Shown: piece after piece, positions 27,456 through 37,000 of the stretch
Numbering within the stretch: position 1 is the stretch's first letter
Layout of the letters: each line of letters begins with the position of its first letter
Source: Bacillus sp. CGMCC 1.16541
GTDB lineage: Bacteria > Bacillota > Bacilli > Bacillales > Bacillaceae_H
Length of the DNA: 51,441 nt
Assembly: GCF_003184905.1 (NCBI RefSeq)
Contig: NZ_KZ821206.1
Coordinates: 1 to 51,441 of the forward strand
Direction: 5' to 3'
The notes under the pieces: generated by a model
Seen by the model: only the letters and a program-made list of their open reading frames with translations
Databases searched by the model: none
Told to the model about the DNA's origin: nothing
Position numbers and translations under genes: made by a program

Positions 27456-28406
27456 CTACACGTAGTAAACCCATTGCTGTCGACTTGTATCTACCTTTAT
27501 TTCACCTATCGATTCTAAATAATCTAATTGACCAACTGTTTCTGACATTGTTAAACCAATTTGTTTCTGATATACCTTTGGAAACAACTGTACACACACT
27601 TCGAAAGCTGTTCTTGGTTGCTCTTTTATCATTTTTAACACTTTATATGCGCGTTCATGTTGTTTATTCAAGCGCTCATGAATAAGGTTATGCACATCTT
27701 CTACTTCTTCTCCATGACCGGCATAAACTCTTTTAATTGGAAATGTAAGCAATCGCTTTAATGTATCGTTATATTGAATTTGTGACTTTGCTCGCTCTTC
27801 GTCTTGCAATTGTGGCGGTTCAATAAGTGGATTAGATGAAATATGCCCAATTAAAACATCCCCTCCAATTAATAACTGTTGTTCGTCATGATACAAAGCA
27901 ATATGACTTTGTGCATGACCAGGTGTCTCTATTACTTGCCATCCTTCTAATCCGGAGATGAAATCTCCTTCTTTTACGATATCCGTTAATGACCGATGGC
28001 AAGAATACTTTAATGTGCTTTTCAACTTGGTTAATAACGGTAAAAATTTAGTATCGATTCCTGATTGTGTAAAAAACTCAAGGAAAAATGCTTCATACTG
28101 ATGTAAAAATTGTCGATCTTGAGCAATCCATACTTCATTGTTTCGATGACCAATCACTTTAATATCTTTATCTAAGTAATCGAGTAACCCTACATGATCT
28201 GGATGGTGGTGTGTTAAAATAACTTGATTGATTTGTGATACAGAAAAACCAAGTCGTTCTACCTCTTGGTTAAACTTTATCCATGCTTCTTCTGTTTTAA
28301 CACCAGCGTCTACTAGTGTAAGGCTATCTCCTTCCAAAAGATATACATTTACATCTCCAACATCAAATGGAGTTGGAAGCACTATTTTATGAATTTGAGT
28401 GGTCAT
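27456..28406 (-). CDS. yqjP: Metallo-beta-lactamase fold hydrolase YqjP
   Basis: A 316-residue MBL-fold protein with the metal-binding motif THHHPDHVG (near residue 66), a later GHAQSHIALY histidine and GGDVLIGHIS aspartate. A C-terminal winged-helix-like extension follows (HERLNKQHERAYKVLK onwards), as in the YqjP/LACTB2-like group. Substrate unknown. ATG 28406 follows AAAGGAG. It is the first gene of the yqjP-yqjQ pair. Confidence 0.88.
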   Translation of the reverse strand: MTTQIHKIVLPTPFDVGDVNVYLLEGDSLTLVDAGVKTEEAWIKFNQEVERLGFSVSQINQVILTHHHPDHVGLLDYLDKDIKVIGHRNNEVWIAQDRQFLHQYEAFFLEFFTQSGIDTKFLPLLTKLKSTLKYSCHRSLTDIVKEGDFISGLEGWQVIETPGHAQSHIALYHDEQQLLIGGDVLIGHISSNPLIEPPQLQDEERAKSQIQYNDTLKRLLTFPIKRVYAGHGEEVEDVHNLIHERLNKQHERAYKVLKMIKEQPRTAFEVCVQLFPKVYQKQIGLTMSETVGQLDYLESIGEIKVDTSRQQWVYYV

Positions 28407-28500
28407 TCATTCATTCTCCTTTAGTTAACATAGTCACTTTCTTTTAGTGTACACGATTTGCCTTGTCATTCAAGCTATTCAAATTAATTTCATGTAAATA

Positions 28501-28530
28501 TTGACAGGGCAAGTTATTTCATTGCATAAT
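28501..28530 (+). promoter_or_regulatory. Sigma-A promoter of the proI leader
   Basis: TTGACA (28501-28506) matches the -35 consensus perfectly. CATAAT (28525-28530) lies after an 18-base spacer. Transcription would start near 28537, at the head of the T-box leader. Confidence 0.8.
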
Positions 28531-28536
28531 GACAAG

Positions 28537-28775
28537 AAATAAAATTAGCGTTGATTGGGACTAGTAAATGAATAATGATGTGTAGAGAGCAAAGTTCATT
28601 GGCTGAAAAACTTTGTCATCCTCTTATTGATTGAACCTACCCATGAGCTTTTAGGGAAACCTAAACGTCTGCCCACGTTATGGGATAAGAGTTGAGTATG
28701 ATTGATCATACTAACGAAGGTGGTACCGCGGATTCGAAGACCTTTCCGTCCTTTGCGACGAAAGGTCTTTTTGTT
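28537..28775 (+). ncRNA. T-box leader riboswitch, proline-specific, before proI
   Basis: The leader has the conserved T-box sequence AACGAAGGTGGTACCGCGG (28713-28731), an AGAGAG box near 28585, and a terminator (AGACCTTTC with GAAAGGTC, then TTTTTGTTGTTTT, 28738-28775). By comparison with the B. subtilis glyQS leader (GAAAGGCA in its specifier loop), GAACCTACCCATGAGC aligns so that the specifier codon is CCU (28636-28638), a proline codon. Uncharged tRNA-Pro would stabilise the antiterminator and turn on proI. T-box control of proI is known in B. subtilis. Confidence 0.92.
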
Positions 28776-28810
28776 GTTTTATTTCACTGAAAACAGGAGG
28801 GTATCCTACT

Positions 28811-29659
28811 ATGAACGATATATTAAACATTGGCTTTATTGGTGCTGGCTCGATGGCTGAAGCGATGATTGCAGGTCTTTTAGAGAGACAACAACTCTCT
28901 AATCAAAATATTTATCTAACTAATCATTCTAACGATGAGCGGTTAAACTATTTTAAAGAAACATATGGTGTCACTGTTACGCGTAATAAACAGGCAATCG
29001 TAGCAAATTGCGATTTGATCGTATTAGCAATGAAGCCAAAAGACGTGGTAGAAGGTGTACAATCTATTCAGCCATTTATAAACGATAAACAATTTATTGT
29101 TTCATTGTTAGCTGGCGTGTCTACAAAGAGTATTCAAACCTTAATTGGAAAGGAAGTAGCAATTGTGCGTGCCATGCCTAACACATCTGCTTCCATTGGA
29201 CGATCAGCAACAGCAATTGCAAAAGGCAAATTTGCAACTGATAATCATCTGAAACAAAGCGAAACGCTATTTCGTTCTATTGGCACGGTTACAACGGTAG
29301 AAGAAGATGATTTGCATGCCGTAACAGGGTTATCAGGCAGTGGCCCTGCTTATGTATACTATTTAGTTGAAGCGATGGAAGCTGCTGCACGTGAAATTGG
29401 CTTAGAAAAAGAAACAGCAAAAGACTTGATTCTTCAAACATTAATTGGCTCTGCTGAGATGCTAAAACATTCATCAAAATCACCCTCTACCCTTCGTAAA
29501 GAAGTAACAAGTCCTGGAGGTACAACAGAAGCTGGATTAAAAACACTATCTACTTATCGCTATCAAGAAGCCATGATTGAATGCATTAAAGAAGCTACTG
29601 CACGATCAAAAGAACTTGGAGAATCAATTAATCAAGCAACAATGATCCATAAGCTTTAA
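28811..29659 (+). CDS. proI: Pyrroline-5-carboxylate reductase
   Basis: Final step of proline synthesis, reducing 1-pyrroline-5-carboxylate with NAD(P)H. The 282-residue protein has an N-terminal Rossmann motif GFIGAGSMAEAMIAG. The family signature near residue 165-180 is LSGSGPAYVYYLVEAMEAAA, and the C terminus contains EVTSPGGTTEAGL. It is controlled by the proline T-box leader just upstream, which supports the anabolic proI assignment over other P5C reductase paralogues. The start follows AGGAGGG at ten bases. Confidence 0.95.
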   Translation: MNDILNIGFIGAGSMAEAMIAGLLERQQLSNQNIYLTNHSNDERLNYFKETYGVTVTRNKQAIVANCDLIVLAMKPKDVVEGVQSIQPFINDKQFIVSLLAGVSTKSIQTLIGKEVAIVRAMPNTSASIGRSATAIAKGKFATDNHLKQSETLFRSIGTVTTVEEDDLHAVTGLSGSGPAYVYYLVEAMEAAAREIGLEKETAKDLILQTLIGSAEMLKHSSKSPSTLRKEVTSPGGTTEAGLKTLSTYRYQEAMIECIKEATARSKELGESINQATMIHKL

Positions 29660-29734
29660 AGATGAAATGCAGAAGAGGAAAATGCTATAATTCATATGTT
29701 TAGAAAATCGAAATAATTGGAGGCTGTATAAACA

Positions 29735-30754
29735 TTGTCTACTCAATTGTTTTCACCGTATACAATTAAAAACGTAACTGTTAAAAATCGAATTGTCATG
29801 TCACCTATGTGTATGTATTCTTCTCATAACGAAGATGGCTATGTACAAAACTGGCACTTTACTCACTATGTAAGCAGAGCTGTTGGTCAAGTAGGAATGA
29901 TTATGCTTGAAGCAACAGCTGTTCAGCCTCAAGGACGTATTTCATCTCGAGATTTGGGAATTTGGGATGATCGTCACATTGAAGGGTTACAAAGTTTGGT
30001 TTCTCAACTAAAAGAACACGGTGCTACAACGGCTATTCAGTTAGCCCACGCTGGTCGAAAAGCAACGGTTGATGGTGATATTTTTGCTCCATCAGCACTT
30101 GCCTTTGATGAAAAGATGAAGCGTCCAAAAGAAATGTCAGTCGATGATATAACAGCAACCATCGGTGCCTTTAAAGAAGGTGCAATTCGTGCTAAAAAAG
30201 CTGGTTTTGATATCATTGAGCTTCACGGTGCTCACGGCTATTTAATTAATGAATTTCTCTCTCCTGTAAGTAACAAACGTACAGATGAATATGGCGGCTC
30301 AGCCGAAAATCGCTATCGTTTCTTACACAAGATTATCACAGCAGTGAAACAAGTATGGGACGGTCCTTTACTCGTTCGTGTATCAGCTTCTGATTATTTA
30401 CCAGAAGGATTAGATGTAGAAGACTATGTCACATTTGCTCGTTGGATGAAACAAGATGGCGTAGATTTAATTGATGTTAGCTCAGGGGCAGTTGCTCCCT
30501 CTAAAATCCCTGTATATCCTGGCTATCAAGTAAAGTTTGCTGAAACAATTAAACAACAAGCACACATTCCAACAGGAGCTGTCGGACTTATTACAAGTGG
30601 GTTGCAAGCAGAAGAAATTTTACGTAACGAGCGCGCCGATTTAATTTTTATTGGACGTGAATTATTACGTGACCCTTATTGGGCTCGAACAGCCGCAAAA
30701 GAATTACGAACAGACATACAAGCGCCTGTTCAATACGAACGCGGTTGGTCGTAA
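29735..30754 (+). CDS. namA: NADPH dehydrogenase, old yellow enzyme family
   Basis: FMN flavin oxidoreductase (YqjM type) that reduces activated alkenes, nitro compounds and quinones. The 339-residue sequence contains [10 protein letters not shown] with the redox-tuning cysteine typical of YqjM, the substrate-binding [19 protein letters not shown], and the FMN-binding [15 protein letters not shown] end. The C-terminal arginine fingers region [10 protein letters not shown] is conserved. The start is TTG at 29735, eleven bases after GGAGG, giving the same length as B. subtilis NamA; no better ATG lies near. It ends in a very strong hairpin. Confidence 0.92.
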   Translation: MSTQLFSPYTIKNVTVKNRIVMSPMCMYSSHNEDGYVQNWHFTHYVSRAVGQVGMIMLEATAVQPQGRISSRDLGIWDDRHIEGLQSLVSQLKEHGATTAIQLAHAGRKATVDGDIFAPSALAFDEKMKRPKEMSVDDITATIGAFKEGAIRAKKAGFDIIELHGAHGYLINEFLSPVSNKRTDEYGGSAENRYRFLHKIITAVKQVWDGPLLVRVSASDYLPEGLDVEDYVTFARWMKQDGVDLIDVSSGAVAPSKIPVYPGYQVKFAETIKQQAHIPTGAVGLITSGLQAEEILRNERADLIFIGRELLRDPYWARTAAKELRTDIQAPVQYERGWS

Positions 30755-30757
30755 TAC

Positions 30758-30826
30758 AAAAAGCAGAAAGGCCGGGCCAACAGGGGAGATTCCCCTGTTG
30801 GCCCGGCCTTTCTGCTTTTTAATTTT
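30758..30826. terminator. Exceptional bidirectional terminator between namA and rnz
   Basis: A 29-base perfect stem (30758-30786 with 30792-30820) around the loop AGATT. It begins AAAAAGCAGAAAGGCCGG and ends CCGGCCTTTCTGCTTTTT, followed by AATTTTTT on the plus strand. It includes the first bases of the rnz stop codon, so it serves both convergent genes. Confidence 0.95.
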
Positions 30827-31739
30827 TTATCGAGATAACCTTTAAGTCGTCTGCTACGTCTGTCTGTTCAAATACTTCCTTCGCTTCTGTTAAAAGTGAT
30901 TCAATACCATCTGCTTGGTAACGAGAACTAATATGCGTAAGCACCAGTTGCTTCACGTTTGCTAACTTTGCCACTTTAGCTGCTTGTTTTGCTGTTGAAT
31001 GAAAATAATCATAAGCCAATTGTTCGTCATTTCCAGCAAATGTTGCCTCATGAACGAGGACATTAGCGTTAGACGCTAGCTCAATACTCCTTTTACATAT
31101 TCGCGTGTCTCCTAAGATCACAACTACTTTTCCTTTTTTCTCAGGACCTACAAAATCAGCTCCATTTATATGTACGCCGCCTTTCAATTCAATGTGTTCA
31201 CCTTGTTTAATTTTTTGATAGATCGGCCCCGGTTCAATCCCCATTTCTTTTAGCTTCTCAACTAACAAAACACCCGGCAAACTTTTTTCGGTTATTCGAT
31301 ATCCATACGAAGGAATGCCATGCTCTAATAATTGACACTCTACTTTAAACGTATCATCCTCAAAAACAATACCTTCCTCAACTTCCACTACTTTTAAAGG
31401 GTAGCGTAAATGCGTTTGACTAACAGATAATGTAACAGAAATAAACTCTTTAATACCACGTGGGCCATAAACCGTTAACGTTGATTGACCATCTTGAAAA
31501 GAGCGACTTCCAAGTAAACCTGGCAAGCCAAAGATATGATCACCATGTAGATGAGTAATAAAAATTTTTTCAATTCGTCTCGGTTTAATAGATGTATGTA
31601 GAATTTGATGTTGCGTTGCTTCTCCACAATCAATTAACCACGTTGTTCCTCGTTCTTGAAGTAACTGCAACGCAACCGATGACACATTGCGATGCTTAGC
31701 GGGAACACCAGCACCCGTTCCTAAAAATAATAACTCCAA
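30819..31739 (-). CDS. rnz: Ribonuclease Z
   Basis: Endonuclease that matures tRNA 3' ends lacking encoded CCA. The 306-residue metallo-beta-lactamase protein begins [20 protein letters not shown] and has the metal site [18 protein letters not shown], the ILGDTR motif and the late histidine in VLTHISSRY. The start is TTG at 31739, seven bases after GGAGG, matching the family N terminus; the 13-codon upstream extension is rejected. B. subtilis name yqjK. Confidence 0.95.
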   Translation of the reverse strand: MELLFLGTGAGVPAKHRNVSSVALQLLQERGTTWLIDCGEATQHQILHTSIKPRRIEKIFITHLHGDHIFGLPGLLGSRSFQDGQSTLTVYGPRGIKEFISVTLSVSQTHLRYPLKVVEVEEGIVFEDDTFKVECQLLEHGIPSYGYRITEKSLPGVLLVEKLKEMGIEPGPIYQKIKQGEHIELKGGVHINGADFVGPEKKGKVVVILGDTRICKRSIELASNANVLVHEATFAGNDEQLAYDYFHSTAKQAAKVAKLANVKQLVLTHISSRYQADGIESLLTEAKEVFEQTDVADDLKVISIKN

Positions 31740-31757
31740 ACAAACACCTCCGCACAC

Positions 31758-31792
31758 AAAAAAGCCTGTATATGTCATTATACAGGCTTTTT
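31758..31792. terminator. Terminator of the aminotransferase gene
   Basis: AAAAAGCCTGTATA pairs with TATACAGGCTTTTT around a short loop. It lies between the minus-strand aminotransferase stop and the rnz start; a T run on the minus strand is present. Confidence 0.85.
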
Positions 31793-31809
31793 ACTCATTC
31801 ACAAAACAA

Positions 31810-33168
31810 TTACTTTACATGCGTTAACGCATTTGTCACGATTTTAATCATAAAGTCAATGTCCTCTTGTTCAATGGACAATGGAGGAGAGAGCGTCAAT
31901 ACATTGTTGTACCCTGCTACGGTCGCTCCGTTCTTACCAATGATTAATCCTTCCTTCTTACATTCAGCAATCACTTGATTAACATATTGAACATCGATTG
32001 GCTCTTTTGTCTGTTTGTCTTGCACAAGCTCAATTCCAACGAGTAACCCCTTACCTCGAACATCCCCTACATAAGGATGATCTCTTAAAAGGCTCTGCAA
32101 CTCACCTAGTAAGTATGCTCCCAATTCTTTAGAGCGGTTGAACAATTGTTCCTTCTCCATAATTTCAATGTTCTTCAAAGCTAATGCACATGCAGCTGGA
32201 CTACCTCCAAACGTATTGACATGACGTAAATAATCATATTGATCGCTTCCTTTAAACGCTTCATAAATCTCCCTTTTGACAGCTGTTGCAGAAAGCGGTA
32301 AATACGCACTTGTAATCCCTTTTGCCATTGTAATAATATCGGGTTTCACACCATAATTCATAAATCCGAATGGCTCACCTGTACGCCCAAATCCACAAAT
32401 AACTTCATCCACCATTAATAACGCACCATGCTTTTTACATACTTCTTGCACAGCTTTCATATAACCATCTGGAGGAATTAAGATTCCCCCACCCGTAATA
32501 ATTGGCTCCATGATTACTCCTGCTATTGTTTCACTCAATTCCCATGTCATTGTACGATCAATCTCCTGAACAGCTTGTAGCTGCAAAGGAGGACAATCTG
32601 GTGCGTCTGTTCCTCGATAAGAATCAGGAGGTGATACATGAATAAATCCTGGCGCTAACGGTTCATACTTATACTTTCGTTGCGCTTGACCAGTAGCTGC
32701 AAGTGCTCCCATCGAGTTTCCATGGTATCCACGATAGCGTGAAATAAATTTATAACGATGAGTATCTCCTTTTTGTTGATGATACTGTCTAGCGATTTTA
32801 AATGCTGTTTCATTGGCTTCTGATCCGCTATTTGAAAAGAAGATTACATAATCATCACCTAATAATTCATTTATCTTCTCTGCTAAGTCGATAGCAGGTG
32901 TATGGCTTTGAGTTAATGGAAAATATGCAAGTTTTTTCAATTGTTCGTACGCCGCTTCTGCTAATTCTTCACGCCCATATCCTACGTTGACACACCAAAG
33001 GCCTGCCATTCCATCTAAAAAACGATTTCCTTCTTGATCTGTTACCCAAGCACCTTTCGCTTCTTGAACAACCATTGTGGCATGGGGTGTATATGGTTTC
33101 ATAGAGTGCCAAACATATTTTTCATCTTTTTTGAGCAAATCCTCTTGACTTTTTCCTACTTGTACCAT
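31810..33168 (-). CDS. Omega-amino acid (beta-alanine) aminotransferase, class III
   Basis: A 452-residue PLP class III aminotransferase. The PLP lysine is K283 in ITMAKGITSAYLPLSA and the cofactor aspartate is D254 in LMVDEVICGFGRTG. The phosphate/PLP-binding SNSGSEANETAFKIAR and SRYRGYHGNSMGALAATG segments are intact. The family covers omega-amino acid:pyruvate transaminases and taurine- or beta-alanine-specific enzymes. Next to a semialdehyde dehydrogenase and pyrimidine-degradation genes, the likely reaction is beta-alanine (or beta-aminoisobutyrate) to malonate (or methylmalonate) semialdehyde. Other omega-amines are possible. ATG 33168 follows GGAG at nine bases. Confidence 0.9.
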   Translation of the reverse strand: MVQVGKSQEDLLKKDEKYVWHSMKPYTPHATMVVQEAKGAWVTDQEGNRFLDGMAGLWCVNVGYGREELAEAAYEQLKKLAYFPLTQSHTPAIDLAEKINELLGDDYVIFFSNSGSEANETAFKIARQYHQQKGDTHRYKFISRYRGYHGNSMGALAATGQAQRKYKYEPLAPGFIHVSPPDSYRGTDAPDCPPLQLQAVQEIDRTMTWELSETIAGVIMEPIITGGGILIPPDGYMKAVQEVCKKHGALLMVDEVICGFGRTGEPFGFMNYGVKPDIITMAKGITSAYLPLSATAVKREIYEAFKGSDQYDYLRHVNTFGGSPAACALALKNIEIMEKEQLFNRSKELGAYLLGELQSLLRDHPYVGDVRGKGLLVGIELVQDKQTKEPIDVQYVNQVIAECKKEGLIIGKNGATVAGYNNVLTLSPPLSIEQEDIDFMIKIVTNALTHVK

Positions 33169-33249
33169 TTATCCATTCTCCTTCCCATTACTTCTTTCTC
33201 GTCTCATTGTTTTGAAGAAGCTTAACCATATGAGTCACTCTCGTATTTC

Positions 33250-33295
33250 AAAGAAAGGAACGAGCATGGATGATCACCTCTCCATTTCTCGTTCC
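33250..33295 (-). terminator. Probable terminator of the semialdehyde dehydrogenase gene
   Basis: GGAACGAG (33257-33264) pairs with CTCGTTCC (33288-33295), with GGA/TCC inside. The minus-strand tail is TTTCTTTG. Confidence 0.65.
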
Positions 33296-33343
33296 TACAC
33301 ACAGCTACATTTATTGAAATGAACCTACACTATGATACATATG

Positions 33344-34813
33344 TTAAAAGTCGAAGCGAGATGTAATCATTTTTTTACGCGTATAAAAATTCAGCCCATC
33401 TTTACCATTCACATGCAAGTCTCCGTAAAACGAATCTTTCCAACCAGAGAAAGGGAAGAAGGCCATTGTTGCTGGAACTCCGACGTTTACCCCTAACATT
33501 CCTGCATCAGCCTCTTCACGGAATTGACGAATTGCTTTAGCATCTTTTGTATAAATAGTCGCCCCATTTCCGAATCTTGATTTTCGAATATACTCTAGGG
33601 CCTCATCTAAATCCTCTGCACGAAGTAAACTTAAAACAGGAGCAAAAATTTCTTCTTTTGCAATTGTCATGGTCGGTGTAACATGATCAAAGATCGTTGG
33701 GCCTAAAAAGTTTCCTTCTGGCATTTCATCCATTTCTTTACGTCCATCGCGAACAAGATCGGCTCCTTCTTCTAATCCTTTTTCAATGTAATTCAACACT
33801 GTATCACGATGTTGTTGACGAATAACTGGCGTTAACAGCACTTCATCATCTAATCCATTTCCGATAATAAGCTCATCTGCTTTTTCACGTAACTTCGCTG
33901 AGAAAGCGTCTGCTTGATCCCCTACTAACACAACAGCACTACATGCCATACAACGTTGTCCTGCACTTCCGTAAGCAGAACTAATAATATGCTGTACGGC
34001 TTTCTCGATATCACAATCAGGCATCACAATATGATGGTTTTTAGCTCCAGATAGCGCTTGAACTCTCTTTCCTTGTGCCGCAGCACGCTCATATACATAT
34101 TTTGCTACCGGCTGAGATCCTACAAACGAAATCGCACGAACATCCTCATGTTCAATTAATCCATTCACAACATCATGTGCACCATGCACAACATTTAACA
34201 CTCCTTTAGGAGCACCAGCTTGTGTAAATAATTCTACTAATCGATTAGCAAGTAACGGTGTTCTCTCTGAAGGCTTTAAAACGAATGTATTGCCACATAC
34301 AACTGCAAGTGGGAACATCCAGAGTGGAACCATCATTGGGAAGTTAAATGGAGTAATACCTCCCACAACGCCAAGTGGATAACGATACATTTCAGAATCG
34401 ATTTCTTCTGCAATGTTTCCAAGCGTTTCACCCATTAATAATGTAGGGCCTCCTGCAGCAAATTCTACGCACTCAATTCCTCTTTGTACTTCACCGTAAG
34501 CTTCTTTATATGCTTTGCCATTTTCTTGCACAACAAGTTTTGCTAATTCTTCATGCTGATCGACCAATAGAGAATGATATTTAAATAAGATTCTTGCTCG
34601 CTTCGGAACAGGAACGTCTTTCCATGCTTTAAACGCTTTCTTTGCTGCTTGAACAGCTTTATCTACATCTCCCTTTGTTGAAACGGGTACAAATGCCAAT
34701 GATTCTCTTGTAGCTGGGTTGATGACTTCTAACTTCTCAGTAGATTGTGATTCAATCCATTCTCCATTAATATAGTTCTTCAATACGACAGTATCTTTAT
34801 TCACAACTGACAT
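33344..34813 (-). CDS. mmsA: CoA-acylating (methyl)malonate-semialdehyde dehydrogenase
   Basis: Converts malonate semialdehyde to acetyl-CoA, or methylmalonate semialdehyde to propionyl-CoA, with loss of CO2. The 489-residue ALDH has nucleophile C288 in [15 protein letters not shown]. It carries the CoA-dependent subgroup mark [13 protein letters not shown], where the usual general-base glutamate is absent. ATG 34813 follows AAGGGGG by seven bases; the 14-codon extension is rejected. It lies between the PucR-type regulator and the aminotransferase, all on the minus strand. The same enzyme in myo-inositol catabolism is called IolA, but no iol genes are nearby. Confidence 0.92.
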   Translation of the reverse strand: MSVVNKDTVVLKNYINGEWIESQSTEKLEVINPATRESLAFVPVSTKGDVDKAVQAAKKAFKAWKDVPVPKRARILFKYHSLLVDQHEELAKLVVQENGKAYKEAYGEVQRGIECVEFAAGGPTLLMGETLGNIAEEIDSEMYRYPLGVVGGITPFNFPMMVPLWMFPLAVVCGNTFVLKPSERTPLLANRLVELFTQAGAPKGVLNVVHGAHDVVNGLIEHEDVRAISFVGSQPVAKYVYERAAAQGKRVQALSGAKNHHIVMPDCDIEKAVQHIISSAYGSAGQRCMACSAVVLVGDQADAFSAKLREKADELIIGNGLDDEVLLTPVIRQQHRDTVLNYIEKGLEEGADLVRDGRKEMDEMPEGNFLGPTIFDHVTPTMTIAKEEIFAPVLSLLRAEDLDEALEYIRKSRFGNGATIYTKDAKAIRQFREEADAGMLGVNVGVPATMAFFPFSGWKDSFYGDLHVNGKDGLNFYTRKKMITSRFDF

Positions 34814-34929
34814 ATCGGATACCCCCTTAGAATAATTGGATTCTTTGTATCTCATTATCTATCATCTTTGGGATTGTTTCATTAGACATAATGTAAAAGA
34901 AGCATTGTCATTTATTCCACATAATGCAT

Positions 34930-34974
34930 AAGGGGATAAATGAATGTCCCGAAGAACTCTTCATTTATCCCCTT
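34930..34974 (-). terminator. Hairpin between the PucR-type regulator and mmsA
   Basis: A perfect 15-base stem AAGGGGATAAATGAA (34930-34944) with TTCATTTATCCCCTT (34960-34974). A T run follows only on the plus strand (TATTTTTT), so termination of the minus-strand regulator is uncertain. Confidence 0.55.
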
Positions 34975-34979
34975 ATTTT

Positions 34980-36593
34980 TTATAATTGATATGATTTTTT
35001 AGTTGATGAGCTTACGTTAAATAAATATTCATATGTCTTTAACGTAAATTCAATTGCCATACGCTTTTCAGGTTGCATAAAGTCTGAACCTAGTAATTTT
35101 TCCAATTTTTCAATACGGTGATAGAGCGTTTGACGAACAATATATAATTTCTTTGCTGTTTCTTGTTTCGAACCTTGACAGGCTAGATATGTCTTTAACG
35201 TCTCCATCAACTTTGCGTTATATTTCTTATCATAATCGATGACTGGTTCTAAATATTCCATGACCACTTCTCGAAGATCTTGATGTTGTTGAACAAGAGA
35301 AACAATTCGAAACATGTGAAGGTCATCATAAAAGTGAGTGGTTGTATTAGGATTTAATTTTTCTTGTATTTTGATTGTTTCAATTCCCTTTTCATAACTT
35401 TTATACATATCACTTAAGTTCCGATAGTAAGGTCCTATTCCTATTAATTGAATAGGGAAGTTTTTCTTTTTTTGATAGTCGGTATTCATTAACCTTAAAA
35501 TACCTTCTGAAGCTCTTTTTTTCCAAGTTTTATAGGATCTCTTATTTAAAAGTATTAACACCATATAGTTATTTTTCTCAATGATAAAAAGGTGAAACCC
35601 TTCTTGTTCAAACAAGTTGCGTATAAACAGCTTAAAATATGTTAAATCGAACGAACCGTGGGTACGGGTGGAACTCCATCGACATACAGCAACAACACCA
35701 CCATCAATTTTCACATCAGAAAGTCCTTCTTCTAAGTGGCGCATAAGTGCTTCATATGATAGTTCACCCGCTAACCACTTGGTCATCCACTCTGTTTCTT
35801 CTATTCTTCGCTTCTCTTCTACATATAGATCTCTTAGAAAGTGTTGAGCTAAAGCAGTCGCTGTTCGATCTAGCGCTAGTAACTCCAATTCAGTTAAATT
35901 GCGTTCATGGCAAAGAAGATAGAGTTCTCCATAATCTTGGTTTAATACTTGAATGGTCTGAATACCAATATGAGAGCGCTCTTTGTTAATTTGCGCCTCG
36001 TTTATAACGTTTATGATTGTCTTTTCTTTTATTGGCGAAACTTGTGGCATGAATGTAACTAATTCATTTAAACGAAGTACAACTTGTAAGTTTGTATATT
36101 TCTGAAAGAAAGTTAAAATTTCATGAGGATGATTAATGACTAGTAATAACTTGTTTAGCTGTTGAGAGTAGTTCTCTAAGTCTGATATCATTTGATAATG
36201 TTGATTAATGAGTAAAGAATGAATATCTTGTGTAATCTCAACGAATGGCACTTCTTCGTGGAAAAGAATAATCGGAAAATCAAATTCATTTGCAAAGTCG
36301 ATGACTTGTTGAGGAATCTCAGAGGTGTATATCCCAATTTCGATACATAACCCAGACGCACCACATTCAATAAGTTGATGAAGAAAGGAAAGAAAAACAT
36401 CTTTATTTTCTTGCCATCCTACCCCTGTAGATAAAATAAGTTCATTTCCTTTTAATAGCTTCTTGATATTGGTTACTTCCATAATATGTACCCATTTCAC
36501 CATATTATTGAGTCCTTTTTCTCCTGCGACTACTTCACTACAAGTAAAATGTTTTCTATTCAATATTTCTTCAACTGTTAAATATGACTTCAA
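34980..36593 (-). CDS. PucR family transcriptional regulator
   Basis: A 537-residue regulator with an N-terminal PucR purine-catabolism-type domain (residues 5-125; VEEILNRKHFTCSEVVAG, then ELILSTGVGW), a central GGDEF-like/CdaR region and a C-terminal HTH_30 (QETAKKLYIVRQTLYHRIEK, about 475-500). It sits inside the pyrimidine-degradation island and is probably its local activator; the founding member PucR controls purine use in B. subtilis. The start is TTG at 36593, seven bases after AGGTGG. A CodY box lies 54-68 bases upstream. Ligand and targets are not known. Confidence 0.88.
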   Translation of the reverse strand: MKSYLTVEEILNRKHFTCSEVVAGEKGLNNMVKWVHIMEVTNIKKLLKGNELILSTGVGWQENKDVFLSFLHQLIECGASGLCIEIGIYTSEIPQQVIDFANEFDFPIILFHEEVPFVEITQDIHSLLINQHYQMISDLENYSQQLNKLLLVINHPHEILTFFQKYTNLQVVLRLNELVTFMPQVSPIKEKTIINVINEAQINKERSHIGIQTIQVLNQDYGELYLLCHERNLTELELLALDRTATALAQHFLRDLYVEEKRRIEETEWMTKWLAGELSYEALMRHLEEGLSDVKIDGGVVAVCRWSSTRTHGSFDLTYFKLFIRNLFEQEGFHLFIIEKNNYMVLILLNKRSYKTWKKRASEGILRLMNTDYQKKKNFPIQLIGIGPYYRNLSDMYKSYEKGIETIKIQEKLNPNTTTHFYDDLHMFRIVSLVQQHQDLREVVMEYLEPVIDYDKKYNAKLMETLKTYLACQGSKQETAKKLYIVRQTLYHRIEKLEKLLGSDFMQPEKRMAIEFTLKTYEYLFNVSSSTKKSYQL

Positions 36594-36646
36594 TCAGGCA
36601 CCACCTTTTTAAGATGTTATACGTCTATGTACTATATATTATCGTA

Positions 36647-36661
36647 AATTTTCAGAAAATA
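36647..36661 (-). promoter_or_regulatory. CodY box upstream of the PucR-type regulator
   Basis: AATTTTCAGAAAATA matches the CodY consensus AATTTTCWGAAAATT at 14 of 15 positions. It lies just upstream of a GATAAT-like -10 for the regulator gene, so CodY would couple the island to branched-chain amino acid/GTP status. Confidence 0.75.
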
Positions 36662-36673
36662 AAGTGATTTCCA

Positions 36674-36713
36674 TAAAAAAAAGTTGTAATCACCTTCAAA
36701 AATGATTACAACT
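36674..36713 (-). terminator. Terminator of the small gene at 36706
   Basis: AGTTGTAATCA (36682-36692) pairs with TGATTACAACT (36703-36713), then eight T residues on the minus strand. It overlaps the last codons of the small gene. Confidence 0.88.
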
Positions 36714-36906
36714 GTTGTGCTCTGGTCGTTAATTTATTTAAAAACATATGTCTCTTTGCTGCTTGCTCTTTAATTTTTATTATTTCTTTCTTATAGAACT
36801 GCAAATCTTGTAAAGAGACGGCATTTAGCATCTCCATTTTCAATTTATCAATTAATCTCATTTCTTCTTGTGTCATCATTTCACTTCTATTTACCACAAA
36901 TGGCAC
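36706..36906 (-). CDS. Small hypothetical helical protein
   Basis: A product of up to 66 residues that I do not recognise. From MTQEEMRLIDKLKMEMLNAV onward it is a charged, heptad-rich helix with a basic C terminus (AAKRHMFLNKLTTRAQQL). It probably starts at GTG 36906 (AGGA upstream) or at the tandem ATG codons at 36879/36876, where the ribosome site is poorer. A clean terminator at its 3' end supports it being expressed as its own unit. No membrane segment or signal is seen. Confidence 0.6.
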   Translation of the reverse strand: MPFVVNRSEMMTQEEMRLIDKLKMEMLNAVSLQDLQFYKKEIIKIKEQAAKRHMFLNKLTTRAQQL

Positions 36907-37000
36907 ATCCCTTCCTAACTATTATTTACTACAAAATACGAAGATGCGAAACCTTTTTTGGGGCTTGTAACCTAATTGTAACGTCTATGTTACAAAAGAA

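Noticed and set aside
34885-34929. Two ACATAATG words before mmsA as an operator
   Set aside because: The words are short, AT-rich and not found before the other island promoters.
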